Numbered from the stretch's first letter, positions 1 through 11,862 are shown. The stretch is 64,000 nucleotides of DNA from an uncultured Clostridia bacterium (GCA_946187775.1 CAMHSI010000002.1:18537-82536); one strand, 5' to 3'. Numbers and translations are program-made. Notes: generated by a model not told the origin, from the sequence alone.

Positions 1-33
1 GGGTTTGAAACCTTTTCTATCGCTTCCGCTTCT

Positions 34-1035
34 TCAGCGGGAAAGCTCGCTCAGCGTGTCTCCCTCCAGCAGCATGCCCTCCACCGTAATCTGCCGGGGC
101 TTATGCTTCTCCGGCCGTTCGATAGCCTCCGTCAGCAGTCCGATGGCCTCCCGGGCAATGGCTTCCGCGTTCTGCCGGTAGGTCGTAAGCCTCGGGCGGA
201 TCATCCGGGTCATGCGGATTCCATCGTATCCCACCAGGCTGACCTCCTCGGGGACCCGGACCCCGGAGGTTTTCAGTTCCCACAGGGTTCCCAGGCAGCT
301 GTAATCGTCCGGGCACAGGATGCAGGTGGGTTTCTCTTCTCCCGAAAGCATCTCCCGCACGATCCGGGTGCATTCCTCCGGATCGTGGAAGGCGCCTGCC
401 CGCACGAAGCCCTCCGGAACGCGGATGCCAAGCTCCGCGCAGGTTTTGTAGAAACCCGCCAGCCGCTCGGCGCTCACGGCCCCCGGCTGTCCGGTGATGC
501 AGGCAATGCTCCGGTGTCCGCGTTCGTATGCGTACCGCACGATCCGCTCCATACTGGCGCGGTTGTCGCTGCTGACGCAGTCGCAGCCCTCATACACATG
601 GTCGATCGCCACCGAAGGCATATCGCTGCCGGCCAGCCGGATCACGTTGGCGGATTCGAAGTCCGCCTGGATCACCACCACGCCGTCCAGGTTCCGCTGC
701 CGCGCGTGGTCGTAGTAGCTTTCCACGTTTGCGCCGTCTCCCCGGCCGATCAGCGTCAGGTCGTATCCCTTCTTCTCCGCCGCGGAGCGGAGCTCGTCCA
801 GCAGGGAGCTGAAATACTCATGGTTCATCCGGTCTTCATACAGGATCCCGATGTTGCTGGACCGGCTGGTCTTCAGGGTCCTGGCCGCCGCGTTGGGATA
901 ATAGCCCATCTCCCGCGCCGTCCGGCAGATGGCCGCCGTCCGCTCCTTGTTCTCGTTGGTCACTCCGTTCAGCGCCCGGGATACCGTAGCCACGGATACG
1001 CCGCAGGCCTCCGCGATATCTTTGAGCCGGATCAT
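34..1035 (-). CDS. LacI-family transcriptional regulator
   Basis: A 333-residue LacI/GalR repressor. Residues 1-23 form the classic helix-turn-helix (IRLKDIAEACGVSVATVSRA), followed by a hinge helix (NAAARTLKTSRS) and a periplasmic-binding-protein-like effector domain to the C-terminus. The frame opens 13 codons earlier, but the ATG at 1035 is preceded by GGGAGG at proper spacing and matches where the family begins. Upstream there is a good sigma-A promoter with a LacI-type operator just downstream of it, so the gene is probably autoregulated. The genes it controls besides itself may lie to the left of the window. The sugar ligand cannot be read from the sequence. Confidence 0.93.
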   Translation of the reverse strand: MIRLKDIAEACGVSVATVSRALNGVTNENKERTAAICRTAREMGYYPNAAARTLKTSRSSNIGILYEDRMNHEYFSSLLDELRSAAEKKGYDLTLIGRGDGANVESYYDHARQRNLDGVVVIQADFESANVIRLAGSDMPSVAIDHVYEGCDCVSSDNRASMERIVRYAYERGHRSIACITGQPGAVSAERLAGFYKTCAELGIRVPEGFVRAGAFHDPEECTRIVREMLSGEEKPTCILCPDDYSCLGTLWELKTSGVRVPEEVSLVGYDGIRMTRMIRPRLTTYRQNAEAIAREAIGLLTEAIERPEKHKPRQITVEGMLLEGDTLSELSR

Positions 1036-1069
1036 GCAATCCCTCCCGGAAAAGCTGTACTGAAATTTT

Positions 1070-1083
1070 TGCAATCGTTTACG
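1070..1083 (-). promoter_or_regulatory. Candidate LacI/CcpA-type operator
   Basis: TGCAATCGTTTACG matches the family consensus TGNAANCGNTTNCA at every fixed base but the last. It lies between the promoter and the start codon of the LacI-type gene, so autorepression is the simplest reading. Confidence 0.6.
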
Positions 1084-1088
1084 CGATC

Positions 1089-1117
1089 ATGATAACGCCG
1101 CTATTTGTATTTGTCAA
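1089..1117 (-). promoter_or_regulatory. Sigma-A promoter of the lacI-type gene
   Basis: On the minus strand TTGACA (1112-1117), a 17-base spacer and TATCAT (1089-1094), about 55 bases upstream of the start codon. Confidence 0.7.
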
Positions 1118-1189
1118 CCCATCCAAATTGAATATTTGTTGTTTTTTTCCGTTTGATTCCTTCCGTTTTCTACATTTTCCGGACCGATC

Positions 1190-1227
1190 CGCGAAAGAAA
1201 GGCAGCGGCCTTCCGCCGCTGCCTTTT
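1190..1227 (-). terminator. Intrinsic terminator of tex
   Basis: An 11-bp perfect stem (AAAGGCAGCGG, 1198-1208, with 1216-1226) and 7-base loop. On the minus strand it is followed by TTTCTTT. It sits 25 bases beyond the tex stop codon. Confidence 0.75.
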
Positions 1228-1251
1228 CACGGATGCAAACCTTTTCACTTT

Positions 1252-3402
1252 TTACATTTTATCCTTCACCATGGTCAGGGCGATCCGCTTCTTCTTCTCG
1301 TCCACGCTGACCACCCAGACCTTCACCACGTCCCCGACCTTGACCACCTCACCGGGGCTGCGGATGAACCGGTCCGCCATCCGGGAAATATGCACCAGGC
1401 CGTCCTGGTGAACGCCGATATCCACAAAGGCGCCGAAATCGATCACGTTCCGAACCGTTCCCGTAAGTTCCATCCCCGGGGTCAGGTCCTTCATGTCCAG
1501 CACGTCCGTCCGCAGCACCGGCTTGGGCAGCTCGTCCCGGGGATCCCGTCCCGGCTTCTGCAGCTCGGCGATCATGTCCCGCAGGGTGGGAAGGCCCACG
1601 CCGATCTCTCCTGCCAGCTTTTCCTCCCCGTAGGCTTTGGCCTTCAGCGGGATCTCCGGCAGTCCGCCCCGCTTCAGGCTCGCCTTGTCATAGCCCAGCT
1701 TTTCCAGCAGCTTTCCCGCCGCCTCGTAGCTTTCCGGATGGACCCCGGTAGCGTCCAGGGGATTTTTGCTGTCCGCCACCCGCAGGAATCCGGCGCACTG
1801 CTCAAAGGCCCGGGGCCCCAGCTTCGGCACCTTCTTCAGCGCCGCCCGGGTGGGGATGCCGTTTTCCTCCCGGTAGGCCACGATATTTTTCGCCAGGGCC
1901 GGGCCGATGCCCGCCACGTGGCTCAGCAGCTCCGCGCTGGCGGTGGAAACCTCCACCCCCACCTGGTTTACGCACTGCTCCACCACCCCGTCCAGGGCCG
2001 CCGTCAGCTCATTCTGCTTCAGGTCGTGCTGGTACTGTCCAACGCCGATGGCCTTCGGGTCGATCTTCACCAGCTCCGCCAGGGGGTCCTGCATCCGCCG
2101 GGCAATGGATACGGCGCTGCGCAGCGTCACGTCATAATCCGGGAATTCCGCCGCCGCCAGCTTGCTGGCGGAGTACACGGAAGCCCCCGCCTCGCTGACG
2201 ATCATATACGCCGTTCCGGGCATTTCCGGCAGCAGGGAAACGATAAACTGCTCGCTTTCCCGGCTGGCCGTCCCGTTTCCGATGGCGATGGCCGTGATTC
2301 CGTACTTCTTCACGAACTGTTTGATCAGCCGTGCCGCGGCGGCTTTGCCGCCCTCGTTCCCCGGCAGGGTGAAATAGCCCACCCCCGTGTCCAGCACCTT
2401 GCCGTTCTCATCGATCACCGCCAGCTTGCAGCCGGTGCGGAATCCCGGGTCCACCCCCAGGGTCACCTTCCCCTTGATGGGGGGCTGCATCAGCAGCTGG
2501 TGCAGGTTCTGGGAGAAAACCCGGATGGCGGAAGCGTTGGCCCGGTCCGTCAGCTCGCTGCGGATTTCCCGCTCCAGGGAGGGGAAAACCAGGCGGCTCC
2601 AGGCGTCGTCGCAGGCCTCCGCCACCTGGGCGGAGGCGGCGCTGCTGCCCCTCACCCGGCTCCGCCGCACCTCGGAAAGCACCTTTTCCTCCGGCACCTC
2701 CAGCGTCACCTTCAGGAATTCTTCCCGCTCTCCCCGGTTCACCGCCAGGATCCGGTGGGCCGCCATGGTCCGCACCGGCTCCCGGAAATCATAGTACATG
2801 CTGTATACGCTGTCCTCTTCCTTGGCGGCTTTCGTCACCAGCACGCCCTCCCGGGAGATCATTTCCCGCAGGACCTTGCGGATGTCCGCGTCGTCGCTGA
2901 TGTCCTCCGCCAGGATATCCCGGGCGCCGGCCAGGGCGCTCTCCGCGTCCGGCACTTCCTTTTCCGGATCGATGTATTTCTCCGCTTCCTTCAGGGGATC
3001 CCCCCTGGGATCCTGGATCATCAGCCACAGCGCCAGGGGCTCCAGCCCCCGTTCCCGGGCGATGATGGCCCGGGTCCGCCGCTTCGGCCGGTAGGGCCGG
3101 TACAGGTCCTCCAGCTCGCTGAGGGTCCCGGCTTCCGCAAGCCGCTTTTCCAGCTCCTCCGTCAGCACCTCCTGCTCCGCGAGGCTCTTGCGGATTTCCT
3201 CCCGGCGCTTGTCCAGGTTCCGCAGGTATTCCAGCCGTTCCGAAAGCTCCCGCAGCACCTGGTCGTCCAGGGAGCCGGTGGCTTCCTTCCTGTATCTTGC
3301 AATAAAGGGAATCGTATTGCCCGCGTCCAGCAGTTCCACCGCTGCCTGCACCTGCTGCGGCCGAAGGGAAAGTTCCCGGGCCAGTATGCCTGTATAATCC
3401 AT
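1252..3402 (-). CDS. tex: Tex-family S1 RNA-binding transcription accessory protein
   Basis: A 716-residue Tex protein, full length for the family. The order is an N-terminal helical region, a YqgF/RNase H-like domain around residues 320-450 (TLGVDPGFRTGCKLAVID), tandem helix-hairpin-helix motifs around 490-560 (LLSHVAGIGPALAKNIV, KVPKLGPRAFEQ) and a C-terminal S1 domain from about 640 (GTVRNVIDFGAFVDIGVHQDG). It is a cytoplasmic nucleic-acid-binding protein thought to act in transcription or RNA quality control. The start has GGAGG 7 bases upstream. It appears monocistronic, with its own promoter and terminator. Confidence 0.96.
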   Translation of the reverse strand: MDYTGILARELSLRPQQVQAAVELLDAGNTIPFIARYRKEATGSLDDQVLRELSERLEYLRNLDKRREEIRKSLAEQEVLTEELEKRLAEAGTLSELEDLYRPYRPKRRTRAIIARERGLEPLALWLMIQDPRGDPLKEAEKYIDPEKEVPDAESALAGARDILAEDISDDADIRKVLREMISREGVLVTKAAKEEDSVYSMYYDFREPVRTMAAHRILAVNRGEREEFLKVTLEVPEEKVLSEVRRSRVRGSSAASAQVAEACDDAWSRLVFPSLEREIRSELTDRANASAIRVFSQNLHQLLMQPPIKGKVTLGVDPGFRTGCKLAVIDENGKVLDTGVGYFTLPGNEGGKAAAARLIKQFVKKYGITAIAIGNGTASRESEQFIVSLLPEMPGTAYMIVSEAGASVYSASKLAAAEFPDYDVTLRSAVSIARRMQDPLAELVKIDPKAIGVGQYQHDLKQNELTAALDGVVEQCVNQVGVEVSTASAELLSHVAGIGPALAKNIVAYREENGIPTRAALKKVPKLGPRAFEQCAGFLRVADSKNPLDATGVHPESYEAAGKLLEKLGYDKASLKRGGLPEIPLKAKAYGEEKLAGEIGVGLPTLRDMIAELQKPGRDPRDELPKPVLRTDVLDMKDLTPGMELTGTVRNVIDFGAFVDIGVHQDGLVHISRMADRFIRSPGEVVKVGDVVKVWVVSVDEKKKRIALTMVKDKM

Positions 3403-3436
3403 GTTCCAACCTCCGTGACGCTTTGATCCGCCGCCT

Positions 3437-3466
3437 ATTGTAAGCTTTTCCGCCCCCTCCCGTCAA
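3437..3466 (-). promoter_or_regulatory. Promoter of tex
   Basis: Minus strand TTGACG (3461-3466), 18-base spacer, TACAAT (3437-3442), about 35 bases upstream of the tex start codon. Confidence 0.6.
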
Positions 3467-3510
3467 ACTTGTTTTTCAGAGGTTTTCCTATGGAATCGGC
3501 GCCTGTTTTG

Positions 3511-3519
3511 TGGTATATT
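3511..3519 (+). promoter_or_regulatory. Extended -10 element for iorA
   Basis: TGGTATATT, an extended -10 about 35 bases upstream of the iorA start; no convincing -35 box 17 bases before it. Confidence 0.4.
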
Positions 3520-3555
3520 GACCCGGAATATAAAAACTTGAAAGAAAGTGACAGG

Positions 3556-5373
3556 ATGCACCAGGAATTTGTGATGGGCAATGAAGCCATTGCCCTCGGG
3601 GCGCTGGCAGCCGGGGTCAATCTCGTCTGCGGCTATCCCGGCACCCCTTCCACCGAGGTTCTGGAAACCGTGGCCAGGCGCCGCGGGGAAAACACCTACG
3701 TGGAATGGTCCGTCAATGAAAAAGTCGCCATGGAGCTGGCCGGCGGAGCCGCTTATTCCGGGGCCCGGGCCCTGGTCACCATGAAGCAGATGGGCCTGAA
3801 TGTGGCCTCCGATCCGCTGATGTGTCTGGAATATATCGGGGTGAAGGGCGGCCTGGTGGTGCTGGTGGCGGACGATCCCGGCCCCATCTCCTCCCAGACG
3901 GAGCAGGATACCCGCACCTTCGCCGCCTTCTCCAAGGTTCCCCTGCTGGATCCCTCCTCCGCGGAGGAGGCTTACTCCATGGTGCAGGAAGCCTTTGAGC
4001 TTTCCGAAAAATACGGGACGCCGGTCTTCCTCCGGCCCACCACCCGCGTTTCCCACGGCTACGCCTCCGTTTCCGTGAAGGATCCGGAGGAATACGCCGT
4101 TCATCCCGTCGAAGGGTTTGTGAAGGACAGCCGCTGGGTGATCTTCCCGAAGCTCTCCTTCGCCAACCACCGGAAGATTGAGGAGCGGAACGCCGCCCTG
4201 CAGGATGTCTTTTCCGCCTCCCCCCTCAACCGCACCGAGCCGGAGGATCCGCTCCTTTCCGGCCTGCGCCGGGGCGTGGCCGCCGGCGGCTTCAGCTATA
4301 CCTACGTGATGGAAGCCCGGCGGAAGCTGGGCGCCCTGCGGGTGCTGAAAGTCTCCACCCCCTTCCCCTTCCCGGAGAAGCTGGCGGTGGAGTTCCTCTC
4401 CGGGCTGGATGAGGTCCTCTGCGTGGAGGAGCTGGATCCGTACATCGAGCGGGAGCTGGTTTACATCTGCGGAAAGTATGGCCTGAAGACGAGGATCCTG
4501 GGCAAAATGACCGGCCATATGCCCCGTTCCGGCGAAAACAGCCGGGACGGCGTAACCGCCGCCCTTGCCGCTTTCATGCACCTGCCCGTTCCCCATGAGG
4601 AGGCGGACAATCCGCCGCCCCTGCCCGTCCGTCCGCCGGTGCTCTGCGCAGGCTGCCCGCACCGGGCTTCCTTCTATGCCGTCAAGCAGGCCATGAAGGG
4701 ACGGAAGACCATCTTCTGCGGGGATATCGGCTGTTATACCCTGGGGAACGCCATGCCGCTGGACATGGTGGATACCTGCCTCTGCATGGGCGCCGGCCTC
4801 GGCATCGCCCAGGCGGTCAACCACCTGGAGAATGACCGGTCCTGCTTTGCCTTCGTGGGTGATTCCACCTTCTTCGCCTCCGCGCTTCCCGGCGTTGTGA
4901 ACGCCGTATACAACCAGGCGGAATTCACCCTGGTCGTCCTGGATAACTCCACCACCGCCATGACCGGCCACCAGCCCCATCCCGGCACCGGCCGCACCAT
5001 GATGGGAGACGTGGTGGAGAAGGTCAGCATTGAAAGCGTCCTCCGGGGCATCGGCGTCACCGCCGTGGAAACCGTGGATCCGCTGAATCACGCCCTGGCG
5101 GTGGAAACGGTCCGGAAGATTGCGGACCTGCCCGGCGTCAAGGCGGTTATCTTCCGCTCTCCCTGCGTGGCGCTGTTCCGCGCCCCGGCCCAGGCCGCTG
5201 TCGATCCCGGCAAATGTATCGGCTGCAAAAAGTGCATCCGGGAAATCGGGTGCCCCGCCCTCAGCTTCCGGGACGGAAAGGCGGTCATCGATCCCGCCCA
5301 GTGCAACGGCTGCACCCTCTGTGCCCAGCTGTGCCCCGTCGGAGCGATTTCGGGAGGTGAACCCCATGCGTAA
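3556..5373 (+). CDS. iorA: Indolepyruvate:ferredoxin oxidoreductase, alpha subunit
   Basis: A 605-residue alpha subunit of the oxygen-sensitive enzyme that interconverts aryl-pyruvates (from Trp, Phe, Tyr) with aryl-acetyl-CoA, CO2 and reduced ferredoxin. The N-terminal pyruvate-oxidoreductase domain starts around GYPGTPSTEV. The thiamine-diphosphate-binding half carries GDIGCYTLG and the GDSTFF region. The C-terminus holds ferredoxin-type clusters, CIGCKKC followed by GCP (the IorA pattern) and CNGCTLCAQLCP. The frame opens upstream, but the ATG at 3556 matches family N-termini (MHQEFVMGNEAIALGAL). Its end overlaps iorB by 8 bases, indicating translational coupling. Confidence 0.95.
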   Translation: MHQEFVMGNEAIALGALAAGVNLVCGYPGTPSTEVLETVARRRGENTYVEWSVNEKVAMELAGGAAYSGARALVTMKQMGLNVASDPLMCLEYIGVKGGLVVLVADDPGPISSQTEQDTRTFAAFSKVPLLDPSSAEEAYSMVQEAFELSEKYGTPVFLRPTTRVSHGYASVSVKDPEEYAVHPVEGFVKDSRWVIFPKLSFANHRKIEERNAALQDVFSASPLNRTEPEDPLLSGLRRGVAAGGFSYTYVMEARRKLGALRVLKVSTPFPFPEKLAVEFLSGLDEVLCVEELDPYIERELVYICGKYGLKTRILGKMTGHMPRSGENSRDGVTAALAAFMHLPVPHEEADNPPPLPVRPPVLCAGCPHRASFYAVKQAMKGRKTIFCGDIGCYTLGNAMPLDMVDTCLCMGAGLGIAQAVNHLENDRSCFAFVGDSTFFASALPGVVNAVYNQAEFTLVVLDNSTTAMTGHQPHPGTGRTMMGDVVEKVSIESVLRGIGVTAVETVDPLNHALAVETVRKIADLPGVKAVIFRSPCVALFRAPAQAAVDPGKCIGCKKCIREIGCPALSFRDGKAVIDPAQCNGCTLCAQLCPVGAISGGEPHA

Positions 5374-5938
5374 AAGCATCATTCTCTGCGGCGTCGGCGG
5401 CCAGGGAACCGTGCTGGCTTCCCGCCTCATTTCCTCCGCCGCCATGGCCCGCCGGATCCCTGTCCTCTCCGCCGAAACCATCGGCATGGCCCAGCGGGGC
5501 GGCAGTGTCTTCAGCCATCTCCGCATGGGAGAGGATCTTTATTCTCCCATGATCGCCCGGGGGGAAGCGGACCTGATCATCGGCTTTGAGCCGGGAGAAG
5601 CGGTCCGGCAGCTCCCCTTCCTGGCCCCGGAGGGACAGATGATCGTCTCCTCCCGGCCCGTAATGCCCGTCACCGCCGCCCTTTCCGACACCGGATACCG
5701 GGCGGAGGAAATGCTGGACTACCTGGCTTCCCGGGTTTCCCGCCTCACCGTGGTGGACGCGGAAGCAGCCCTGGCGGCGGTGAGATCCCCCAAGGTGCTG
5801 AACCTGATCCTGCTGGGCGCGGCGCAGCGCTGCGGCGCCCTGGGCCTGGAAGCGAAAGACCTGAAGGAGGCCGTCCGCCGCCTGATCCCCGAAAAATTCC
5901 ACGCCCTGAACTTCAGGGCTTTGGAATATACCCCGTAA
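5366..5938 (+). CDS. iorB: Indolepyruvate:ferredoxin oxidoreductase, beta subunit
   Basis: The 190-residue beta (gamma-type) subunit, with the family N-terminal motif CGVGGQGTVLASRLI and the ETIGMAQRGGSVFSHLR segment. It completes the IorAB enzyme with the overlapping upstream gene. The start at 5366 has GGGAGG 6 bases upstream inside the iorA end. The longer open frame running back to 5120 lies in another frame of iorA and is not used. Length is normal for the family. Confidence 0.94.
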   Translation: MRKSIILCGVGGQGTVLASRLISSAAMARRIPVLSAETIGMAQRGGSVFSHLRMGEDLYSPMIARGEADLIIGFEPGEAVRQLPFLAPEGQMIVSSRPVMPVTAALSDTGYRAEEMLDYLASRVSRLTVVDAEAALAAVRSPKVLNLILLGAAQRCGALGLEAKDLKEAVRRLIPEKFHALNFRALEYTP

Positions 5939-5996
5939 TCCGCCCTGAAATACGGATTCAGACTCAGCAATGATATTTTTGAAAGAAGGTGTCCCC

Positions 5997-7232
5997 ATGC
6001 GCATTTCCGATTCCCAGATCCGGCTGGTCAACAGCCGGATCGAAGCCCTGCTGAAAGCCGGCAATTTCTACGGCAAAAAGCTGAAGGAAGCCGGCGTCAC
6101 CTCCGTTTCCACCCCCGAGGAATTCGAGGCGCTTCCCTTCTCGGAGAAGAGCGACCTCCGGGATGCTTATCCCCTGGGCCTTATGACGGTTCCCGAGGAT
6201 CAGATCGTCCGGATCCATTCCTCCTCCGGCACCACCGGTCTCCCGGTCATCATCCCCTACACCGCCAAGGACGTGGAGGACTGGGGCATCATGTTCGCCC
6301 GCTGCTATGAATATGCCGGAATCACCAAAAAAGACCGGATCCAGATCACTCCCGGATACGGGCTGTGGACCGCGGGCATCGGCTTCCAGGCCGGGTGCGA
6401 GCGGCTGGGCGCCATGGCGATTCCCATGGGCCCCGGCAACACCGAGAAGCAGCTGCAGATGATGCAGGACATGGAAAGCACCGTCTTGTGCTCCACCTCC
6501 TCCTATGCCCTCCTCCTTTCCGAGGAAATTGAGAAGCGAGGCCTCAAAAACAAAATCAAGCTGAAAAAGGGCATCATCGGCTCCGAGCGCTGGAGCGCGA
6601 AAATGCGCGCCCGCATCGCCGAATCCCTGGGCATCGAGCTGTATGATATCTACGGCCTGACCGAGATCTACGGCCCCGGCATCGGCATCAACTGCAAATA
6701 CAACACCGGCATGCACTACTGGGATGATTACCTCTATATCGAAATCATCGATCCGAAAACCCTGAAGCCCGTTCCCGACGGGGAGATGGGTGAAATCGTC
6801 ATCACCACCCTGGTCAAGGAAGGCGCTCCCCTCATCCGTTACCGCACCCACGACCTGTCCCGGATCATTCCCGGAAAGTGCCCCTGCGGCAGCAGGTATC
6901 CGAGGCTGGACACCATCATGGGCCGTACCGACGATATGATGAAGATCAAGGGCGTCAATGTCTTCCCCAGCCAGATCGAGGAAATCCTCCAGGCCTTCCC
7001 GGAGGTTTCCAGCGAATACCAGATCCGCATCTCCCATCTCGACGGCAAGGATACCATGCGCATCTATGTGGAAACCAACGGCTCCGTCAACTTTGCGGAG
7101 CTGGCGGACCGCATCGCCGCCAAGGTCAAGAGCGTCATCGGCTTCACTCCCCTGGTCAAGGTGGTGGAAAACGGCCTCCTGCCCCGCAGCGAAAAGAAAA
7201 CCAAGCGCGTCATCGACGAGCGCTACGACTGA
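5997..7232 (+). CDS. paaK: Phenylacetate-CoA ligase family protein
   Basis: A 411-residue AMP-forming aryl-acetate:CoA ligase. Visible motifs are the phosphate-binding loop SSSGTTGLPVIIPYT (about residues 75-90), the adenylate motif DIYGLTEIYGPG, the YRTHDLSRI segment and the C-terminal PaaK lid (GRTDDMMKIKGVNVFP). The ATG at 5997 is chosen over the earlier in-frame one because AAGGTG precedes it. It follows iorAB by 58 bases with no terminator, so the three genes form one unit. Aryl-acetate (phenyl-, hydroxyphenyl- or indole-acetate) is the likely substrate. Whether the operon excretes arylacetates or assimilates them cannot be decided from the sequence. Confidence 0.9.
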   Translation: MRISDSQIRLVNSRIEALLKAGNFYGKKLKEAGVTSVSTPEEFEALPFSEKSDLRDAYPLGLMTVPEDQIVRIHSSSGTTGLPVIIPYTAKDVEDWGIMFARCYEYAGITKKDRIQITPGYGLWTAGIGFQAGCERLGAMAIPMGPGNTEKQLQMMQDMESTVLCSTSSYALLLSEEIEKRGLKNKIKLKKGIIGSERWSAKMRARIAESLGIELYDIYGLTEIYGPGIGINCKYNTGMHYWDDYLYIEIIDPKTLKPVPDGEMGEIVITTLVKEGAPLIRYRTHDLSRIIPGKCPCGSRYPRLDTIMGRTDDMMKIKGVNVFPSQIEEILQAFPEVSSEYQIRISHLDGKDTMRIYVETNGSVNFAELADRIAAKVKSVIGFTPLVKVVENGLLPRSEKKTKRVIDERYD

Positions 7233-7250
7233 TCCTCCCGGATAGAAGGA

Positions 7251-7285
7251 ACCGGCGCGGAATGCATCTTCCGCGCCGGTTTTTT
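7251..7285 (+). terminator. Intrinsic terminator of the ior-paaK operon
   Basis: A 12-bp perfect stem (ACCGGCGCGGAA, 7251-7262, with 7269-7280), six-base loop and TTTTT. It ends 8 bases before the converging gyrA stop codon; on the minus strand there is no U-tract. Confidence 0.9.
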
Positions 7286-7292
7286 ATAGCGT

Positions 7293-9812
7293 TCAGATTT
7301 CAGGGGTTTCCGGGGCCGTTTCCGTCTCTCCCGCGTCCGGGATTCCTCCGGATTCTTCCTCCCGGAGTTCCTCCTCCGGTTCCTCTTCTTCTTTTTCCGC
7401 ACGGCACACGCCGACTACGGAACTTCCCTCCGCCAGCCGCATGATCCGCACGCCCTGGGTGGACCGTCCGCACACGCGCACGTCCGCCGCCCGGGTCCGG
7501 ATAATGGTGCCGTCATCGGTAATCAGCAGGATATCCTCGTCTTCGTGCACGAAGAGCAGCGCCACCAGGTCGCCGGTCTTCTCCGTCAGCTGCATGGCCT
7601 TGACGCCCATGCCGCCGCGGCCCTGCTCCCGGTATTCCTCCGGATCGGTCCGCTTGCCGTAGCCCAGCTCCGTGATGGCCAGCACCGTGGTATCCGGCTC
7701 CACCGCGGCGATATCGATCACCTCGTCGCCGGGTGCGATGCGCATGGAGCGTACGCCGATGGAATTCCGTCCCACAGCCCGCACGTGCTGTTCGTTGAAG
7801 CGGATGCACTTGCCCTTCCGGGTGGAAAGCAGCATCTCGTCGCTGCCGGTGCTCAGCCGCACGCCGATCAGCTCGTCGCCCTCCCGCAGCGCGATGGCAA
7901 TCAGGCCGTTCTTCCGCAGGTTCCTGAATTCATTCAGCTCCGTTTTCTTGATCATGCCGTTCCGGGTAGCCATCACCAGGTTGTATTCCTGCTCCGTCTC
8001 CCTGGGCATGGGCAGCATGGTGGATACTTTCTCACCGCTTGCGATCTGCAGCAGGTTGATGATGGCCGTGCCCCTGGCCTGCCGGCCCGCTTCCGGAATC
8101 TGGTAGCATTTGAGGCTGTACACCCGTCCGGTGTTGGTAAAGAACATAATCTCCTGGTGGGTGCTGGTCACGAACATCTGCGTGGTGTAGTCCGTCTCCT
8201 TGACATTCATGCCGGATACGCCGCGTCCGCCGCGGTGCTGTGCCCGGTACGCGGAGGAGGTGACCCGCTTCACATACCCTTCGTGGGTCATGGTCACCAC
8301 CATGTTCTCTTCCTGGATCAGGTCCTCGATGTCGATATCGTCCTCGGCGATGGTCAGCTCGCTTCTCCGCTCGTCGCCGAACTTGTCCCGGATCTCGCTG
8401 ATCTCGGTCTTGATCACGTCCATCAGCAGGTGCTCGTCTCCCAGGATGGCCGTCAGCCGGGCGATGGTTTTCTCCAGCTCCTCATATTCCTCCATCAGGC
8501 GCTCCCGCTCCAGGCCGGTCAGGCGGGCCAGACGCATGTCCAGGATGGCCTGGGCTTGTCTGTCCGTGAACTCAAAGCGCTCCATCAGGGCTTCCTTGGC
8601 GGCGTTTGTATCCTTGCTCGCCCGGATAATGGCCACGATCTCGTCGATATGTTCCAGCGCCTTCAGCAGGCCTTCCAAAATATGGGCCCTGTTCTGGGCC
8701 TTGTTCAGCTCGAATTTTGTCCGCCGGGTGACCACGTCCTTCTGGTGTTCCAGGTAGTAGTAGATCATTTCCCGCAGGTTCAGCACCCGGGGCTTCCCGT
8801 TCACCAGCGCCAGCATGTTGGCGCCGAAGTTTTCCTGGAGGCTGGTGTGCTTGAAGAGCATGTTCAGCACAACCTGGGGCTGCACGTCCTTCTTCAGCTC
8901 AATCACGATGCGCATGCCCTGGCGGTCATTCGACTCGTCCCGGATGTCGCTGATGCCTTCGATTTTCTTTTCGTGCACCAGGTCCGCGATCTTCTTGACC
9001 AGCACCGATTTGTTGACCTGGTAGGGGATTTCCGTCACCACGATCCTGCTGCGGCCGGATCCCATTTCCTCAACGTTGGTCCGGGCCCGCACGGTGATCC
9101 TTCCGTGGCCCGTGCAGTAAGCCTCCCGGATGCCGCTGCGGCCCATGATCAGGCCGCCGGTGGGGAAATCCGGCCCCTTGATATGCTGCATCAGGTCGTC
9201 CACCGTGCATTCCGGATTGTCGATCATGCAGATGACGCCGTTGATCACTTCCGTCAGGTTGTGGGGCGGAATGTTGGTGGCCATGCCTACGGCGATTCCG
9301 TTGGAGCCGTTCACCAGCAGGTTCGGGAACCGGGCCGGCAGCACCGAGGGCTGCTGCAGCGTTTCGTCGAAGTTGGGATAGAAGTCCACCGTGTCCTTGT
9401 CGATGCCGTCCAGCAGGTACATGGTCAGCTTCTGCAGCCGGGCTTCCGTATAACGCATGGCGGCCGCGCCGTCCCCGTCCACGGAGCCGAAGTTTCCCTG
9501 TCCCTCAATCAGCGGATACCGGATGTTGAAGGGCTGGGCCAGGCGCACCATGGCGTCGTATACGGAAGAATCCCCGTGGGGATGGAATTTACCGAGAACG
9601 TCGCCCACCACGCGGGCGCTCTTGCGGGTCGGCTTGTCCGGCGTCATCCCCAGCTCCTCGGACATGTCGTAAAGGATCCGCCGGTGAACCGGCTTCAGTC
9701 CGTCCCGCACGTCCGGCAGCGCGCGGTCCACAATGACTGCCATGGCATAGGCAATGAAGCTTTTCTTCATTTCCTGTTCCAGATTTACCGGAATCAGTTT
9801 ATCCTGAATCAT
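7293..9812 (-). CDS. gyrA: DNA gyrase subunit A
   Basis: A full-length (839-residue) gyrase A subunit, which breaks and rejoins DNA in the A2B2 enzyme that introduces negative supercoils. The catalytic tyrosine is Tyr121 (AMRYTEARL). The quinolone-resistance-determining region is [10 protein letters not shown], with Ser82 and Asp86 present as in the sensitive state of other GyrAs. A GyrA box (RGGRGV) starts the C-terminal beta-pinwheel. The last 35 residues form a very acidic Glu/Pro tail. The start has AGGAG 6 bases upstream. It lies 31 bases behind gyrB in the same transcript. Confidence 0.98.
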   Translation of the reverse strand: MIQDKLIPVNLEQEMKKSFIAYAMAVIVDRALPDVRDGLKPVHRRILYDMSEELGMTPDKPTRKSARVVGDVLGKFHPHGDSSVYDAMVRLAQPFNIRYPLIEGQGNFGSVDGDGAAAMRYTEARLQKLTMYLLDGIDKDTVDFYPNFDETLQQPSVLPARFPNLLVNGSNGIAVGMATNIPPHNLTEVINGVICMIDNPECTVDDLMQHIKGPDFPTGGLIMGRSGIREAYCTGHGRITVRARTNVEEMGSGRSRIVVTEIPYQVNKSVLVKKIADLVHEKKIEGISDIRDESNDRQGMRIVIELKKDVQPQVVLNMLFKHTSLQENFGANMLALVNGKPRVLNLREMIYYYLEHQKDVVTRRTKFELNKAQNRAHILEGLLKALEHIDEIVAIIRASKDTNAAKEALMERFEFTDRQAQAILDMRLARLTGLERERLMEEYEELEKTIARLTAILGDEHLLMDVIKTEISEIRDKFGDERRSELTIAEDDIDIEDLIQEENMVVTMTHEGYVKRVTSSAYRAQHRGGRGVSGMNVKETDYTTQMFVTSTHQEIMFFTNTGRVYSLKCYQIPEAGRQARGTAIINLLQIASGEKVSTMLPMPRETEQEYNLVMATRNGMIKKTELNEFRNLRKNGLIAIALREGDELIGVRLSTGSDEMLLSTRKGKCIRFNEQHVRAVGRNSIGVRSMRIAPGDEVIDIAAVEPDTTVLAITELGYGKRTDPEEYREQGRGGMGVKAMQLTEKTGDLVALLFVHEDEDILLITDDGTIIRTRAADVRVCGRSTQGVRIMRLAEGSSVVGVCRAEKEEEEPEEELREEESGGIPDAGETETAPETPEI

Positions 9813-9843
9813 CTTTCTTCTCCTGCGTTCTTAATCGTTCCGC

Positions 9844-11862
<2,019 letters not shown>

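Noticed and set aside
1-33. Terminator after the LacI-type gene
   Set aside because: A short GCGG/CCGC pairing overlaps the stop codon, but the stem is imperfect and the following bases are only weakly U-rich; the window ends too soon to judge.
1153-3426. Long plus-strand open frame opposite tex
   Set aside because: It is the complement of a clear Tex gene, with His/Gln/Arg/Pro/Gly-rich sequence typical of antisense frames in GC-rich coding DNA, and has no ribosome binding site. The same applies to long opposite frames at 7545-9887, 10237-11850, 26336-29626, 29727-32813, 39522-41654 and 53698-55638.
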